Shown here: positions 43,745-51,714 of the stretch, in pieces
Numbering within the stretch: the first letter of the stretch is position 1
Layout: each line of letters opens with the position of its first letter
From: an uncultured Duncaniella sp.
Lineage (GTDB): Bacteria; Bacteroidota; Bacteroidia; Bacteroidales; Muribaculaceae
Length of the DNA: 64,000 nt
Assembly (NCBI GenBank): GCA_910587515.1
Contig: CAJULW010000014.1
Coordinates: 108,051 to 172,050, forward strand
Direction of reading: 5' to 3'
The notes under the pieces: generated by a model
The model's database searches: none
What the model saw: the letters and a program-made list of their open reading frames with translations, nothing else
Told to the model about the DNA's origin: nothing
Translations under genes and position numbers: made by a program

Positions 43745-44713
43745 TCAGAACCATCCGTAATGATAGACAACTTTCGGCTGATTTTCTGCTCTCGCCACCC
43801 CTACGGCACGAGCAGCCTCGATCATACGGGTGCGCACGATATGCTCGTTTTGCATTTTCTTTTTCTCCATAGCCAAAGCGTCCTCATACTTCTGCACGTT
43901 TTCAAACACCCATTGTTCCTTGACAGTCTTTGCGATCTCGTCGCCAAGCACTTTCGCTGCGGGATACGACGAGCATCCTGGATCTATCTGCGACAGAAAA
44001 CTGAAAGCTTCGCGCGCTCCGCTTTCGGTCGGATCAGCCGCCCACTCGCCTTGAGCCCGTGAAAGAAGCTGTGCCCCTTCATAGTCCATACGGTGTCCGT
44101 ATGCCTCAACCATCAGGTCAGCGGCTTCGTCAAAACCGTTGCAACATTCAGGTATCTGAGAGGCCTGATAGATCGCTTCGTCATAATCGCGCTGCTTCAT
44201 GGCCGTGCGGGCTTTTGTAAGTATCACCGCAGAGTATTTGTTATAGTATTGAATGATCTCCTCCTTGCCTTTCTCCACAAATCTTTTGAACGTCAAATTT
44301 TGAGCGTTCAGTTGGCTCATAGCGTTTAGATATGCCCGCTGCTCGGAGGCTCCCACGCCTTTCAATTCGAAAGAAGCCGTAGAGAATATCTTTTGGTCGT
44401 CAGCGTCCCCGATATAGAGCGTCAGAGTGGTTTTAAGCAGGAATTTTTGCGACGGGCCGGAGGTCACGTCCATAAATCCCTTGTCGAAGCGTCCTGCAAT
44501 GAAAAAACGACTGCTTTTCGCGTCACCGGCCAATCCGGCAGCGGCAGCAGCGCGGGTGAGGCGCATCTGTAGCTGGTTCTCGACCTGTTTGTCGACTTTA
44601 TCGCCCTGGCTGATGGCAGCAACCGCCACATGCAACTCGCAATCCGTAGCATATACGATCGGCATGGAACTTATAAGTCCCAAAGCTATACCGAATATTC
44701 TTTTAAGTATCAT
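43745..44713 (-). CDS. exported protein of unknown function (CsgG/TPR-like)
   Basis: A 322-aa protein with a signal peptide (about 1-22). The N-terminal half (about 25-160) reads like a CsgG/TolB-N type domain: LHVAVAAISQGDKVDKQVEN, SSRFFIAGRFDKGF and a beta-rich stretch ending FSTASFELKGVG. The C-terminal half is helical and TPR-like (YDEAIYQASQIPECC near 196-210). It recurs, as far as I recall, beside DUF6175 genes in Bacteroidales. It is fourth in transcription order after 44746; spacing is 32 bp. Confidence 0.75.
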   Translation of the reverse strand: MILKRIFGIALGLISSMPIVYATDCELHVAVAAISQGDKVDKQVENQLQMRLTRAAAAAGLAGDAKSSRFFIAGRFDKGFMDVTSGPSQKFLLKTTLTLYIGDADDQKIFSTASFELKGVGASEQRAYLNAMSQLNAQNLTFKRFVEKGKEEIIQYYNKYSAVILTKARTAMKQRDYDEAIYQASQIPECCNGFDEAADLMVEAYGHRMDYEGAQLLSRAQGEWAADPTESGAREAFSFLSQIDPGCSSYPAAKVLGDEIAKTVKEQWVFENVQKYEDALAMEKKKMQNEHIVRTRMIEAARAVGVARAENQPKVVYHYGWF

Positions 44714-44745
44714 GTTGATTTATGTTCTTTTGATTCTGACGGCAT

Positions 44746-45693
44746 TTATTTTTCACCTATCGCCAGACCTCCTGTCCCAAGACGTGAGGATATATTTTCG
44801 GCACATATACCAAGAGAGGAAAGATGCTTACGCAATCCGTCGACAAACTGGCGTGCGTTCATCGCTTTGCCGCTCGCATCGCGCATCGGCACACGCACCT
44901 GATCGTAGGCGCGACGATTGCGTGTGGCCGTGCGTTCGTTAAACCGATGTGCCTGAGTATTTTCATGCATCCAGTCATATATAATCGAGCCAAGTTCCTT
45001 ACCTCCATATTCTGTGTTGAAATTCACACCGCTTCCGTTGTCTATGATGCGGAAATTCATGCGCATCTCTCGCCCGTTTGCCTGAATGTCTGCGAAATGA
45101 TTCATCAATTGGCTACAAAATTCATCCATATTGGATCTCATAGATTCTCCGATCGACGCTGTCAGCGGAGTCTGTCGGCCAACAGGTTCACCCTCTCCGG
45201 TGACAGCCGCTATACTCTTGTTTGAATACGAATCGACCGCCTCGAGACGATAGGATATGCTGTAGTTGAATCCGACCTGGTTTATGATCCATCCGATTTT
45301 CAAAAGTATGTCAGGCTTGGCCTTGTTCATTATCTGATCATGGGCATTGGAAGCCAATGACGATCCTGTCTCAGCACTTTCAAAAGCCTCTTCCTCCATT
45401 TCATCCTCATCGTCGCCTTCGGTCTGTGCCAGATAATCCTTGAGAGGGAATCCCCGTTGTGAGAATATTGAATTGACACCGGTCTTTATCTGTGTAAGTT
45501 CTTCATTGAGGAATGCCTCTTCGTAGTTCTCGATAACCCTAGTCTTCCCTCCTACATCTATCCGGTTCACATAACCGTTGGAGTTACACCATGTTTTGTC
45601 AGGAAGCAACATCACCGAAGGAGCCTCGGCCGACATGGAACCTGCCCACAGCGCCATCGTTGCAAAGAGCGATATAGAAATAATTTGTTTCAT
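44746..45693 (-). CDS. DUF6175-like exported protein
   Basis: A 315-aa protein with a signal peptide (about 1-22). Blocks VMLLPDKTWCNSNGYV, FSQRGFPLKDYL and the long domain ending AMNARQFVDGLRKHLSS match what I remember of the DUF6175 family, which has no known function. An acidic run (GDDEDEMEEEAFESAE near 95-110) separates the two halves. The mid-section with KPDILLKIGWIINQVG looks like the sensor-like strand/helix pattern of CsgG relatives. It belongs to the six-gene cluster, 49 bp from its upstream neighbour. Confidence 0.75.
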   Translation of the reverse strand: MKQIISISLFATMALWAGSMSAEAPSVMLLPDKTWCNSNGYVNRIDVGGKTRVIENYEEAFLNEELTQIKTGVNSIFSQRGFPLKDYLAQTEGDDEDEMEEEAFESAETGSSLASNAHDQIMNKAKPDILLKIGWIINQVGFNYSISYRLEAVDSYSNKSIAAVTGEGEPVGRQTPLTASIGESMRSNMDEFCSQLMNHFADIQANGREMRMNFRIIDNGSGVNFNTEYGGKELGSIIYDWMHENTQAHRFNERTATRNRRAYDQVRVPMRDASGKAMNARQFVDGLRKHLSSLGICAENISSRLGTGGLAIGEK

Positions 45694-45742
45694 TATTAAC
45701 AGATTGGATTTTAATTGATTGTATACACAAGACTATAAATCC

Positions 45743-46237
45743 CTAAGGTTTAAGGATGCCATCTTTTATAAGCCGTTCGCGCAGAGCCTTGCGATCGATG
45801 TCAAGCACGACACCATAACCGGTCATCGATTTGCCGGAACTTTCAATGCGCGAAGCCCTCGTTCCGTCGTTCTCTTTGACGAATTTGCGATAGGTTCCAC
45901 CGTCTTTAAAGAAAGGGGCGAAATAATAATCGTAGCGTTCGCGTCCGTTCACCTCCATGACAAGCGGGAGCCTGTCGTCGCCTTTGACACCGGAACTGAA
46001 ACCCTCAAACAAAACTTTGGCTATCGCATTCTTTTTAGCCTGTTCGATGGCGTCACCCTTATTTGTGCCGCGCCCCCAAGCCCTAACAGTCAAAGTACTG
46101 TCAAGATTCTGGTTCAGGCATACGGTTTCGAGAGAGGTGTAGGCATACGTAGATGCCACTTCCGTTTTAGAATGGCAAGCGGTCAGCGATGACAGACATG
46201 CGATCAACGCTGCGAATGTGAAAATTTTGGCTTTCAT
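45743..46237 (-). CDS. LPP20-like small lipoprotein
   Basis: A 164-aa lipoprotein with signal peptide and lipobox SLTAC (Cys about 21). The mature domain pattern is a beta strand, a helix with AIEQAKKNAIAKVLFEGF near 68-85, FAPFF, and a C-terminal strand-helix ending ALRERLIKDGIL. This resembles the LPP20 fold and is paralogous to the 167-aa protein at 47005. It is probably anchored in the outer membrane facing the periplasm. Gene spacing is 27 bp upstream and 49 bp downstream. Confidence 0.75.
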   Translation of the reverse strand: MKAKIFTFAALIACLSSLTACHSKTEVASTYAYTSLETVCLNQNLDSTLTVRAWGRGTNKGDAIEQAKKNAIAKVLFEGFSSGVKGDDRLPLVMEVNGRERYDYYFAPFFKDGGTYRKFVKENDGTRASRIESSGKSMTGYGVVLDIDRKALRERLIKDGILKP

Positions 46238-46264
46238 TTTATATATTTAGTCTGATAAAGGTTA

Positions 46265-47005
46265 TTAGAATTCGTAGCCGATTTTCACACATGCGAACGA
46301 CATCCATTTGCGTTCGCGGGTCACGCCTCCGTCGGTCGCAACCAATTGAGGCAATTGCTGCGCGAGGTAACTTATGCCCAACAAAAAGGCCGACCTGCGT
46401 TGCCCCATGCGCAGACCGATGCCAGGACGTATCATGGCTCCGTCGCGGATGGCCGCACCGACGTCAATATTGTAATAAGGAACCACGGATCTATACATGT
46501 CGCCGAGTAGGTTGCCCCGAAGGTTGAAATACACGGGAAACGAGCCATCGATAGCGGTGCTGCGGAATTCTGGATAAGCATTGAAATAATAACGGAAGCC
46601 GACTCCCACTCCGGCTTTGGCATACTGGTTGAAACGGTATCCGAACACAATATCACCTTCTCCAAAAGCGCGGTTGGATTTACTGAAACGGCACGAAACA
46701 CCAGCACCAGCTTCGACAGCAAACCAGAAACCGTTCTCCATCTCGGAAAGGACTCCGAGATTGGAGTCGTGAGTGGCTGTCGGAACCACAGGTGCGTTAC
46801 GGGTTATTTTTCTTATCTGCGTGAAATCATACGTGTAAAGAGAGCCGTTCTCCGCCCTTATCGTAACGCTGACGTTAGGCTCCTCGGTAACTATCCGACC
46901 TTTGACAACACTGCCGTTGTTGAGCATTATATAGTCATAATTGGCGGCTAAAAGAGAAGATACGGCAATTACAACCGATAATATAAATATAAATGACCTT
47001 CTCAT
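46265..47005 (-). CDS. exported beta-barrel-like protein with N-terminal SH3-like strand domain
   Basis: A 246-aa protein with a signal peptide (about 1-20). A short N-terminal domain (YIMLNNGSVVKGRIVTEE near 23-40, then TQIRKITR) is of the kind seen before Bacteroidota outer-membrane barrels. The remaining residues form alternating amphipathic strands ending in the barrel-type C-terminus FACVKIGYEF. It is probably a small outer-membrane protein. The start lies in a TGATG overlap with the upstream gene's stop (47007-47005), indicating translational coupling; an ATG 6 bp earlier is possible. Confidence 0.75.
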   Translation of the reverse strand: MRRSFIFILSVVIAVSSLLAANYDYIMLNNGSVVKGRIVTEEPNVSVTIRAENGSLYTYDFTQIRKITRNAPVVPTATHDSNLGVLSEMENGFWFAVEAGAGVSCRFSKSNRAFGEGDIVFGYRFNQYAKAGVGVGFRYYFNAYPEFRSTAIDGSFPVYFNLRGNLLGDMYRSVVPYYNIDVGAAIRDGAMIRPGIGLRMGQRRSAFLLGISYLAQQLPQLVATDGGVTRERKWMSFACVKIGYEF

Positions 47006-47508
47006 CACCATCCACTGTTAAGTCCACGAATGACACCCTGTTTTTCCAGATCGCGACGAAGTTGGGCCGTGTTGACGGTGAGCTGGCAAGAAACCTTGTA
47101 TTGTTTGCCGTATTTTACCACCCGACGCGTATTCTCAACCAATTGCACATAGCCCATGTGGCTTCCACTCTCGAAGAAATGTTTGAAATAGTCTCCATGT
47201 TCCATTTCGGCTGTCGGAGATCCGGCAAGCGCAGCATGGTTGGTAGAGGTTCCGAAACCGCATGTCGACGAATCTGTGTAACCCTTAAAAAGCATGGCGT
47301 GGATAGCGGCCGCACCGAGTTCTGAATCCGTTACCTTGTCCGCTTTTTTAGCGACTACCGTGATCTTGACATTTGCCGAGCCATTGTTTCCGGCTCCGGC
47401 TCCTTCCAAATACTCCTCCAAAACATTCGGAGCCTTCTCCTTTGCCAATGCAAATGGTGACGCGGCCGCGATAAATATACTCAGAAGAGCAGCAACGATT
47501 TTTCTCAT
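47005..47508 (-). CDS. small exported LPP20-like protein, first gene of the cluster
   Basis: A 167-aa protein with a signal peptide (about 1-22, ending FALAKE). The mature domain shows AAAIHAMLFKGY near 64-75, DYFKHFF near 106-112 and the tail QLRRDLEKQGVIRGL, aligning by eye with the lipoprotein at 45743. It lacks a lipobox, so it is probably periplasmic. It opens the six-gene cluster, about 80 nt downstream of the end of the structured RNA at 47590-47897 on the same strand. Confidence 0.72.
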   Translation of the reverse strand: MRKIVAALLSIFIAAASPFALAKEKAPNVLEEYLEGAGAGNNGSANVKITVVAKKADKVTDSELGAAAIHAMLFKGYTDSSTCGFGTSTNHAALAGSPTAEMEHGDYFKHFFESGSHMGYVQLVENTRRVVKYGKQYKVSCQLTVNTAQLRRDLEKQGVIRGLNSGW

Positions 47509-47589
47509 GTGTATATCGAAACGTTGCCTTACGATACCCTGTTTAAGGCGGATTAATCAAGTTACTTATCTGCGTCTAAGCCACATAAA

Positions 47590-47897
47590 TAAAAAACGCG
47601 GGTATCACACTGCTGCCCGTCTCTGTTTTAGGCCCTGAGAAAGCCTTGCTTGCAGACGAACAGAGTTGATGCCCACGCCGTATGTCGTTATGCCACCAAG
47701 TATGCGGGAAGCGCACACGCCTCTCGCATACTCCGGGCTTGATATAACATACCCGTAGCATTCACCCTTACTGTGTCTTCGGCAAGCATTTGGAATTTCT
47801 CAGGTTCAAAACAGCTTGAAGACAAAGCGTTAGTGACGCTTTTTATTATGTCGCGTCCTTCCCCTCTTACCCTCCTTACAGTGGCGTGGGAATGAAC
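47590..47897 (-). ncRNA. structured RNA of about 300 nt (6S-like rod or unassigned Bacteroidales ncRNA)
   Basis: A canonical promoter (47903-47933) fires into a gene-free stretch. The RNA forms a long rod. CCTGAGAAA (47800-47792) pairs with TTTCTCAGG (47643-47635). Further pairs are TGCTTGC with GCAAGCA, GTATGTTAT with ATAAC-CATAC around a 2-nt bulge, and the apical AGTATGCG with CGCATACT. An extra 5' domain of about 90 nt contains a hairpin AAAGCGT-loop-ACGCTTT. The 3' end is a hairpin plus six T (47591-47596). The rod resembles 6S RNA; the Bacteroidales-1 RNA is an alternative. It may instead be a leader of the cluster below. Confidence 0.65.
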
Positions 47898-47902
47898 ATC
47901 GG

Positions 47903-47933
47903 CAAAATTACATTTTTCTGTTAATAAAACAAA
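47903..47933 (-). promoter_or_regulatory. canonical promoter of the structured RNA
   Basis: On the minus strand TTTG (47933-47930), a 19-nt spacer and TAATTTTG (47910-47903) match the Bacteroidota consensus at both elements. It is the best-matching promoter in the window. The start is expected near 47897. Confidence 0.75.
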
Positions 47934-48109
47934 ATATGCCGGATTTTTTATCTTCAGGAATAAAATATAACAATAAGGCCGATATGAACAAGCCGAATAG
48001 GCTACACGTTAATTTTTAATCGGAACCTAAGATTGAATCCAATATTTTGATTAACCTAAATTAACCTACGAGGCAACTATATTTTACAAATTTTAATCAA
48101 AAGCGGAAC
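47934..48109. other. AT-rich intergenic stretch, nothing recognised
   Basis: This stretch lies between the structured-RNA promoter and the -7 box of the kinase-like gene. It is AT-rich with several TTAA-type words and no convincing ORF or stable hairpin. It may simply hold upstream promoter elements. Confidence 0.35.
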
Positions 48110-48117
48110 TATCTTTG
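48110..48117 (+). promoter_or_regulatory. -7 box of the TGS/uridine-kinase gene
   Basis: TATCTTTG at 48110-48117 fits TAnnTTTG; no good -33 element is visible. The leader would be about 48 nt. Confidence 0.45.
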
Positions 48118-48170
48118 GGACTATAAATCTGACTCAACAACGACCCCACCACCACTTCATTCATCGCGTC

Positions 48171-49838
48171 ATGAGTAAACAACTAAAAGTATATTGTGTA
48201 AATATAGGCGAATACCTGCCTATTGACGGAGGTATGACCCTTAGAGAAATCTACGAAAACATCAAGAAACGCATATCCTTCACTCCGGTGTGCGCAAGGG
48301 TCAACAACAAGGCCGAAGATCTGTCATTTCCGGTTTTCACCCCCAAACAAATTGAATTCCTTTCGGTTGACTCTCCTTCCGGCTACCGTTGTTACATACG
48401 GTCGCTATGTATGGTTCTTTACAGAGCCGTCGTATCGCTATATCCAGGTACACGACTTGTAATCAGCCACTCTGTTTCGCGCGGCTATTATTGCAGACTT
48501 TCTGGAACTGACGTGGATTCAAGTATCGCGGAAGCTTTGAAAACCGAAATGTCACGTATCATATCACTCGACCTTCCTTTCGAAAGGAAAGAACGCCTGA
48601 CAAGCGACGTGATCGAGATAATGCGCGGACAGGGGCTGACCGACAAAGTAAAACTGCTTTCATCCATCCAAGATCTATACACGGTCTATTATCGGCTTGA
48701 CGGAGTATGCGACACCTACAATGGCAATCTTGTACCGTCGACAGGCCTATTGGGCGTCTTCGATCTCATCCTTTACGAGAACGGGCTTCTACTGCTCGGG
48801 CCGGATACTTCAGACAAAACCCGACCCGCTATCCCCGCCCCACAACCAAAACTATATCGGGCATTCACTGATTATCTAAAATTCAATTCCATCATAGGCA
48901 TACGTGACGCCGGTGATGTCAACGAGGTTGTCTCCGCCAAAGGCACGGCCATGATGATAAACGTCGCGGAAGCGCTTCACACTAAATACATAGGCAACAT
49001 AGCTGACCGTATTACAGAAAGATATCACGAAGGTGGTGCAAGAGTGGTGCTGATAGCCGGACCGTCCTCATCGGGCAAAACCACTTTCACAAAGCGGCTT
49101 GCCGTACAATTGCTCACCAATTTCCTGAATCCGGTGATGATATCGCTTGACAATTATTTCGTCAACCGCACGCGCACTCCGCTTGACGATACGGGCGAAT
49201 ATGATTATGAATCGCTTTTCGCTTTGGATCTTGAATTATTCAATGATCATCTCAACCGTCTCATACGCGGTGAGCGAATCGAAATCCCGTACTATAATTT
49301 CGAGCGTGGCGAAAGAGAGTATCGGGGAGAGAGCATCAGTCTCGATTCACGCTCCATTTTGCTGATCGAGGGCATACATGGTTTGAATCCGGAATTGACA
49401 CGCGATGTCGTTCCCGACATGAAATACCGTATCTATGTTTCGGCTTTGACCACTCTTGCAATCGACGATCACAACTGGGTCTCAACAACCGACAACAGAT
49501 TGCTACGAAGAATCATCCGTGACTATAAATACAGGGGGACAAACGCTCTTGAGACCATACGTCGCTGGCAGAGTGTGCGAAGAGGAGAGGAGAAATGGAT
49601 ATTCCCTTATCAGGAGAACGCGGACTCAATGTTCAATTCGTCATTACTGTTTGAACTCGGAGTCATGCGCGACGAAGCGGAAATGGTGTTGCGCAGCGTG
49701 CCGCGTGACATTACGGAATATGCCGAAGCCCATCGTCTGCGCAAATTCCTCGATTACTTCTCTCCTATCCCGTCAACGCTCATACCTCCCAACTCTTTGC
49801 TGCGCGAGTTTCTCGGAGGTTCATCTTTCCATTATTGA
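48171..49838 (+). CDS. TGS / ThrRS-like / uridine-kinase-like fusion protein
   Basis: A 555-aa cytosolic protein with three parts. A TGS-like N-terminus (about 1-70) precedes a segment resembling the second additional domain of Thr/Ala-tRNA synthetases (about 80-200, RAVVSLYPGTRLVISH). The P-loop kinase domain of the uridine kinase/phosphoribulokinase type (about 295-500) has AGPSSSGKTTF near 298-308, SLDNYFVNRTRTP and LLIEGIHGLNPE. The family is widespread in Bacteroidota, Clostridia and spirochaetes but its substrate is unproven; the tRNA-synthetase-like half hints at RNA or tRNA binding. It is a single gene ended by a strong terminator. Confidence 0.9.
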   Translation: MSKQLKVYCVNIGEYLPIDGGMTLREIYENIKKRISFTPVCARVNNKAEDLSFPVFTPKQIEFLSVDSPSGYRCYIRSLCMVLYRAVVSLYPGTRLVISHSVSRGYYCRLSGTDVDSSIAEALKTEMSRIISLDLPFERKERLTSDVIEIMRGQGLTDKVKLLSSIQDLYTVYYRLDGVCDTYNGNLVPSTGLLGVFDLILYENGLLLLGPDTSDKTRPAIPAPQPKLYRAFTDYLKFNSIIGIRDAGDVNEVVSAKGTAMMINVAEALHTKYIGNIADRITERYHEGGARVVLIAGPSSSGKTTFTKRLAVQLLTNFLNPVMISLDNYFVNRTRTPLDDTGEYDYESLFALDLELFNDHLNRLIRGERIEIPYYNFERGEREYRGESISLDSRSILLIEGIHGLNPELTRDVVPDMKYRIYVSALTTLAIDDHNWVSTTDNRLLRRIIRDYKYRGTNALETIRRWQSVRRGEEKWIFPYQENADSMFNSSLLFELGVMRDEAEMVLRSVPRDITEYAEAHRLRKFLDYFSPIPSTLIPPNSLLREFLGGSSFHY

Positions 49839-49862
49839 TTTTGATTAAACGATACATTATTT

Positions 49863-49906
49863 ATGCTACGGGGGATATGTGTTATCGCACATATCCCCCG
49901 TAGCAT
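49863..49906. terminator. strong bidirectional terminator between convergent genes
   Basis: A perfect 19-bp stem (49863-49881 with 49888-49906) with a 6-nt loop, flanked by A/T on both sides. It serves the kinase-like gene (+) and ettA (-). Confidence 0.85.
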
Positions 49907-49922
49907 ATTTTCACATCATGGA

Positions 49923-51608
49923 TTATTCCATCAGTTTACGGTAGCGTCGACGGGTTGGTTCCTTACCGTCGTTATGGGCTTTCTTATAATCCTCATAGTC
50001 GGAATACGAACCTTCGTAGAATACCACTTCCCCGTTGCCTTCGAACGATAGGATATGCGTACAGATACGGTCGAGGAACCAACGGTCGTGACTGACAACA
50101 ACAGCGCAACCGGCAAAGTCCTCAAGACCCTCCTCAAGGGCTCGTAATGTATTGACGTCAATATCGTTAGTTGGTTCGTCAAGCAATATCACATTTCCCT
50201 CCTCTTTGAGAGCCATAGCCAGGTGCAGGCGGTTGCGCTCTCCGCCCGAAAGCACTGCGATCTTCTTTTCCTGATCGGCTCCGGTGAAATTGAAACGCGA
50301 CAGGTAGGCACGGGCGTTGACATCGCGACCACCCATACGGAAACTTTCCACTCCTTGCGAGATTACTTCATAGACACTCTTGTCGGGAAGGAGGTCATGG
50401 TGGGTCTGATCCACGTAAGCGATCTTCACTGTCTCTCCTACATCGAAAGTTCCTTCGTCTGGAGTTTCCTGACCCATTATCAAACGGAAAAGCGTAGTCT
50501 TGCCCGCTCCGTTGGGACCGATCACACCGACAATGCCACCTTGGGGTAATGAAAAGCTCAAATCCTTGAAAAGCTGTTTTTTACCGAATGCCTTGGAAAA
50601 ACCTTGCACATCTATGACCTTGCTTCCGAGACGCGGACCGTTGGGGATAAATATCTCCAGACGTTCCTCTTTCTCTTTCTGATCCTCATTGATAAGTCGG
50701 TCATAGCTCGACAGACGCGCCTTGCCTTTGGCCTGACGGGCCTTAGGAGCCATACGCACCCACTCAAGCTCGCGCTCAAGGGTCTTACGACGTTTCGATG
50801 CCTGCTTCTCCTCCTGTGCCATCCGTTTGGTCTTTTGGTCGAGCCATGACGAGTAGTTTCCTTTCCAGGGTATCCCCTCTCCTCGGTCGAGTTCGAGTAT
50901 CCAACCGGCCACATGGTCAAGGAAATAACGGTCATGGGTGATGGCGATCACAGTACCAGGATATTGCTGAAGGTGCTGTTCAAGCCAATCGATCGACTCT
51001 GCATCGAGGTGGTTTGTAGGTTCGTCGAGCAACAATATGTCGGGTTGCTGCAATAGCAGACGGCACAAAGCCACACGGCGGCGCTCGCCACCTGAGAGAG
51101 TGGTCACATTCTGATCGTCGGGCGGACATTGGAGCGCGTCCATGGCGCGTTCGAGCTTGGAGTCGATGTTCCACGCATCGGCAGCGTCAAGCTTGTCCTG
51201 CAACTCGGCCTGACGTGCGATCAATGCGTCCATCTTGTCAGGATCTTCGAGCACATCGGGGTCAGCGAACTGCTCGTTGACTCTGTCAAATTCAGCAAGG
51301 AGATCCATGATAGGCTGAACACCCTCACGCACTACCTCGATAACCGTCTTCGACGGATCGAGTTGCGGATCCTGCTCGAGATAACCTACCGAGTACCCGG
51401 GCGAAAACACAACTTCGCCCTGATAACTCTTGTCTATCCCCGCGATTATCTTGAGCAATGAAGATTTTCCAGAGCCATTGAGACCTATGATACCTATTTT
51501 AGCTCCGTAGAAAAACGAAAGGTATATATTTTTAAGAACTTGTTTCTGAGGCGGATAGGTTTTTGAAACCCCCACCATAGAGAAGATTACTTTCTTATCG
51601 TCGGCCAT
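49923..51608 (-). CDS. ettA: energy-dependent translational throttle protein EttA (ABC-F)
   Basis: A 561-aa soluble ABC-F ATPase that binds the ribosomal E site and gates the first peptide bond by ADP/ATP ratio. There are two ABC domains, with Walker A GLNGSGKSS near 39-47 and GPNGAGKTT near 357-365, signatures LSGGERRRVAL and LSGGERNRLHL, and Walker B segments ILLLDEPTNHLD and ILLDEPTNDID. The arm segment and the basic linker (ASKRRKTLERELEWVRM) are typical. It has no membrane domains. def lies 107 bp upstream. Confidence 0.96.
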   Translation of the reverse strand: MADDKKVIFSMVGVSKTYPPQKQVLKNIYLSFFYGAKIGIIGLNGSGKSSLLKIIAGIDKSYQGEVVFSPGYSVGYLEQDPQLDPSKTVIEVVREGVQPIMDLLAEFDRVNEQFADPDVLEDPDKMDALIARQAELQDKLDAADAWNIDSKLERAMDALQCPPDDQNVTTLSGGERRRVALCRLLLQQPDILLLDEPTNHLDAESIDWLEQHLQQYPGTVIAITHDRYFLDHVAGWILELDRGEGIPWKGNYSSWLDQKTKRMAQEEKQASKRRKTLERELEWVRMAPKARQAKGKARLSSYDRLINEDQKEKEERLEIFIPNGPRLGSKVIDVQGFSKAFGKKQLFKDLSFSLPQGGIVGVIGPNGAGKTTLFRLIMGQETPDEGTFDVGETVKIAYVDQTHHDLLPDKSVYEVISQGVESFRMGGRDVNARAYLSRFNFTGADQEKKIAVLSGGERNRLHLAMALKEEGNVILLDEPTNDIDVNTLRALEEGLEDFAGCAVVVSHDRWFLDRICTHILSFEGNGEVVFYEGSYSDYEDYKKAHNDGKEPTRRRYRKLME

Positions 51609-51714
51609 GATATGATATTATATTAAGGCTGTTTTTAAAATTCTTGTTTATTTTGAACCGAAAGTTTTTTCTTGTAATTATATTGCAGCGATATTTAAGG
51701 TATACCAAAATATA

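Noticed and set aside
47576..47761. Minus-strand 61-aa open frame with TWWHNDIRRGHQLC and several small frames over the same stretch
   Set aside because: It lies inside the structured RNA, with paired helices spanning it. Its apparent conservation is better explained by RNA conservation than by protein coding.
47821..47855. Hairpin AAAGCGT/ACGCTTT with a T tract on the plus strand, read as a plus-strand terminator
   Set aside because: No plus-strand promoter or gene feeds into it, whereas a canonical minus-strand promoter lies just upstream. I treat it as a helix of the minus-strand RNA, although plus-strand termination is not excluded.
47860..47897. Possible cobalamin riboswitch (CCCACGCCACTGTAAGG resembles the B12-box context)
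   Set aside because: The required upstream elements of the riboswitch would fall before the promoter start, and the rest of the RNA does not follow the cobalamin fold.
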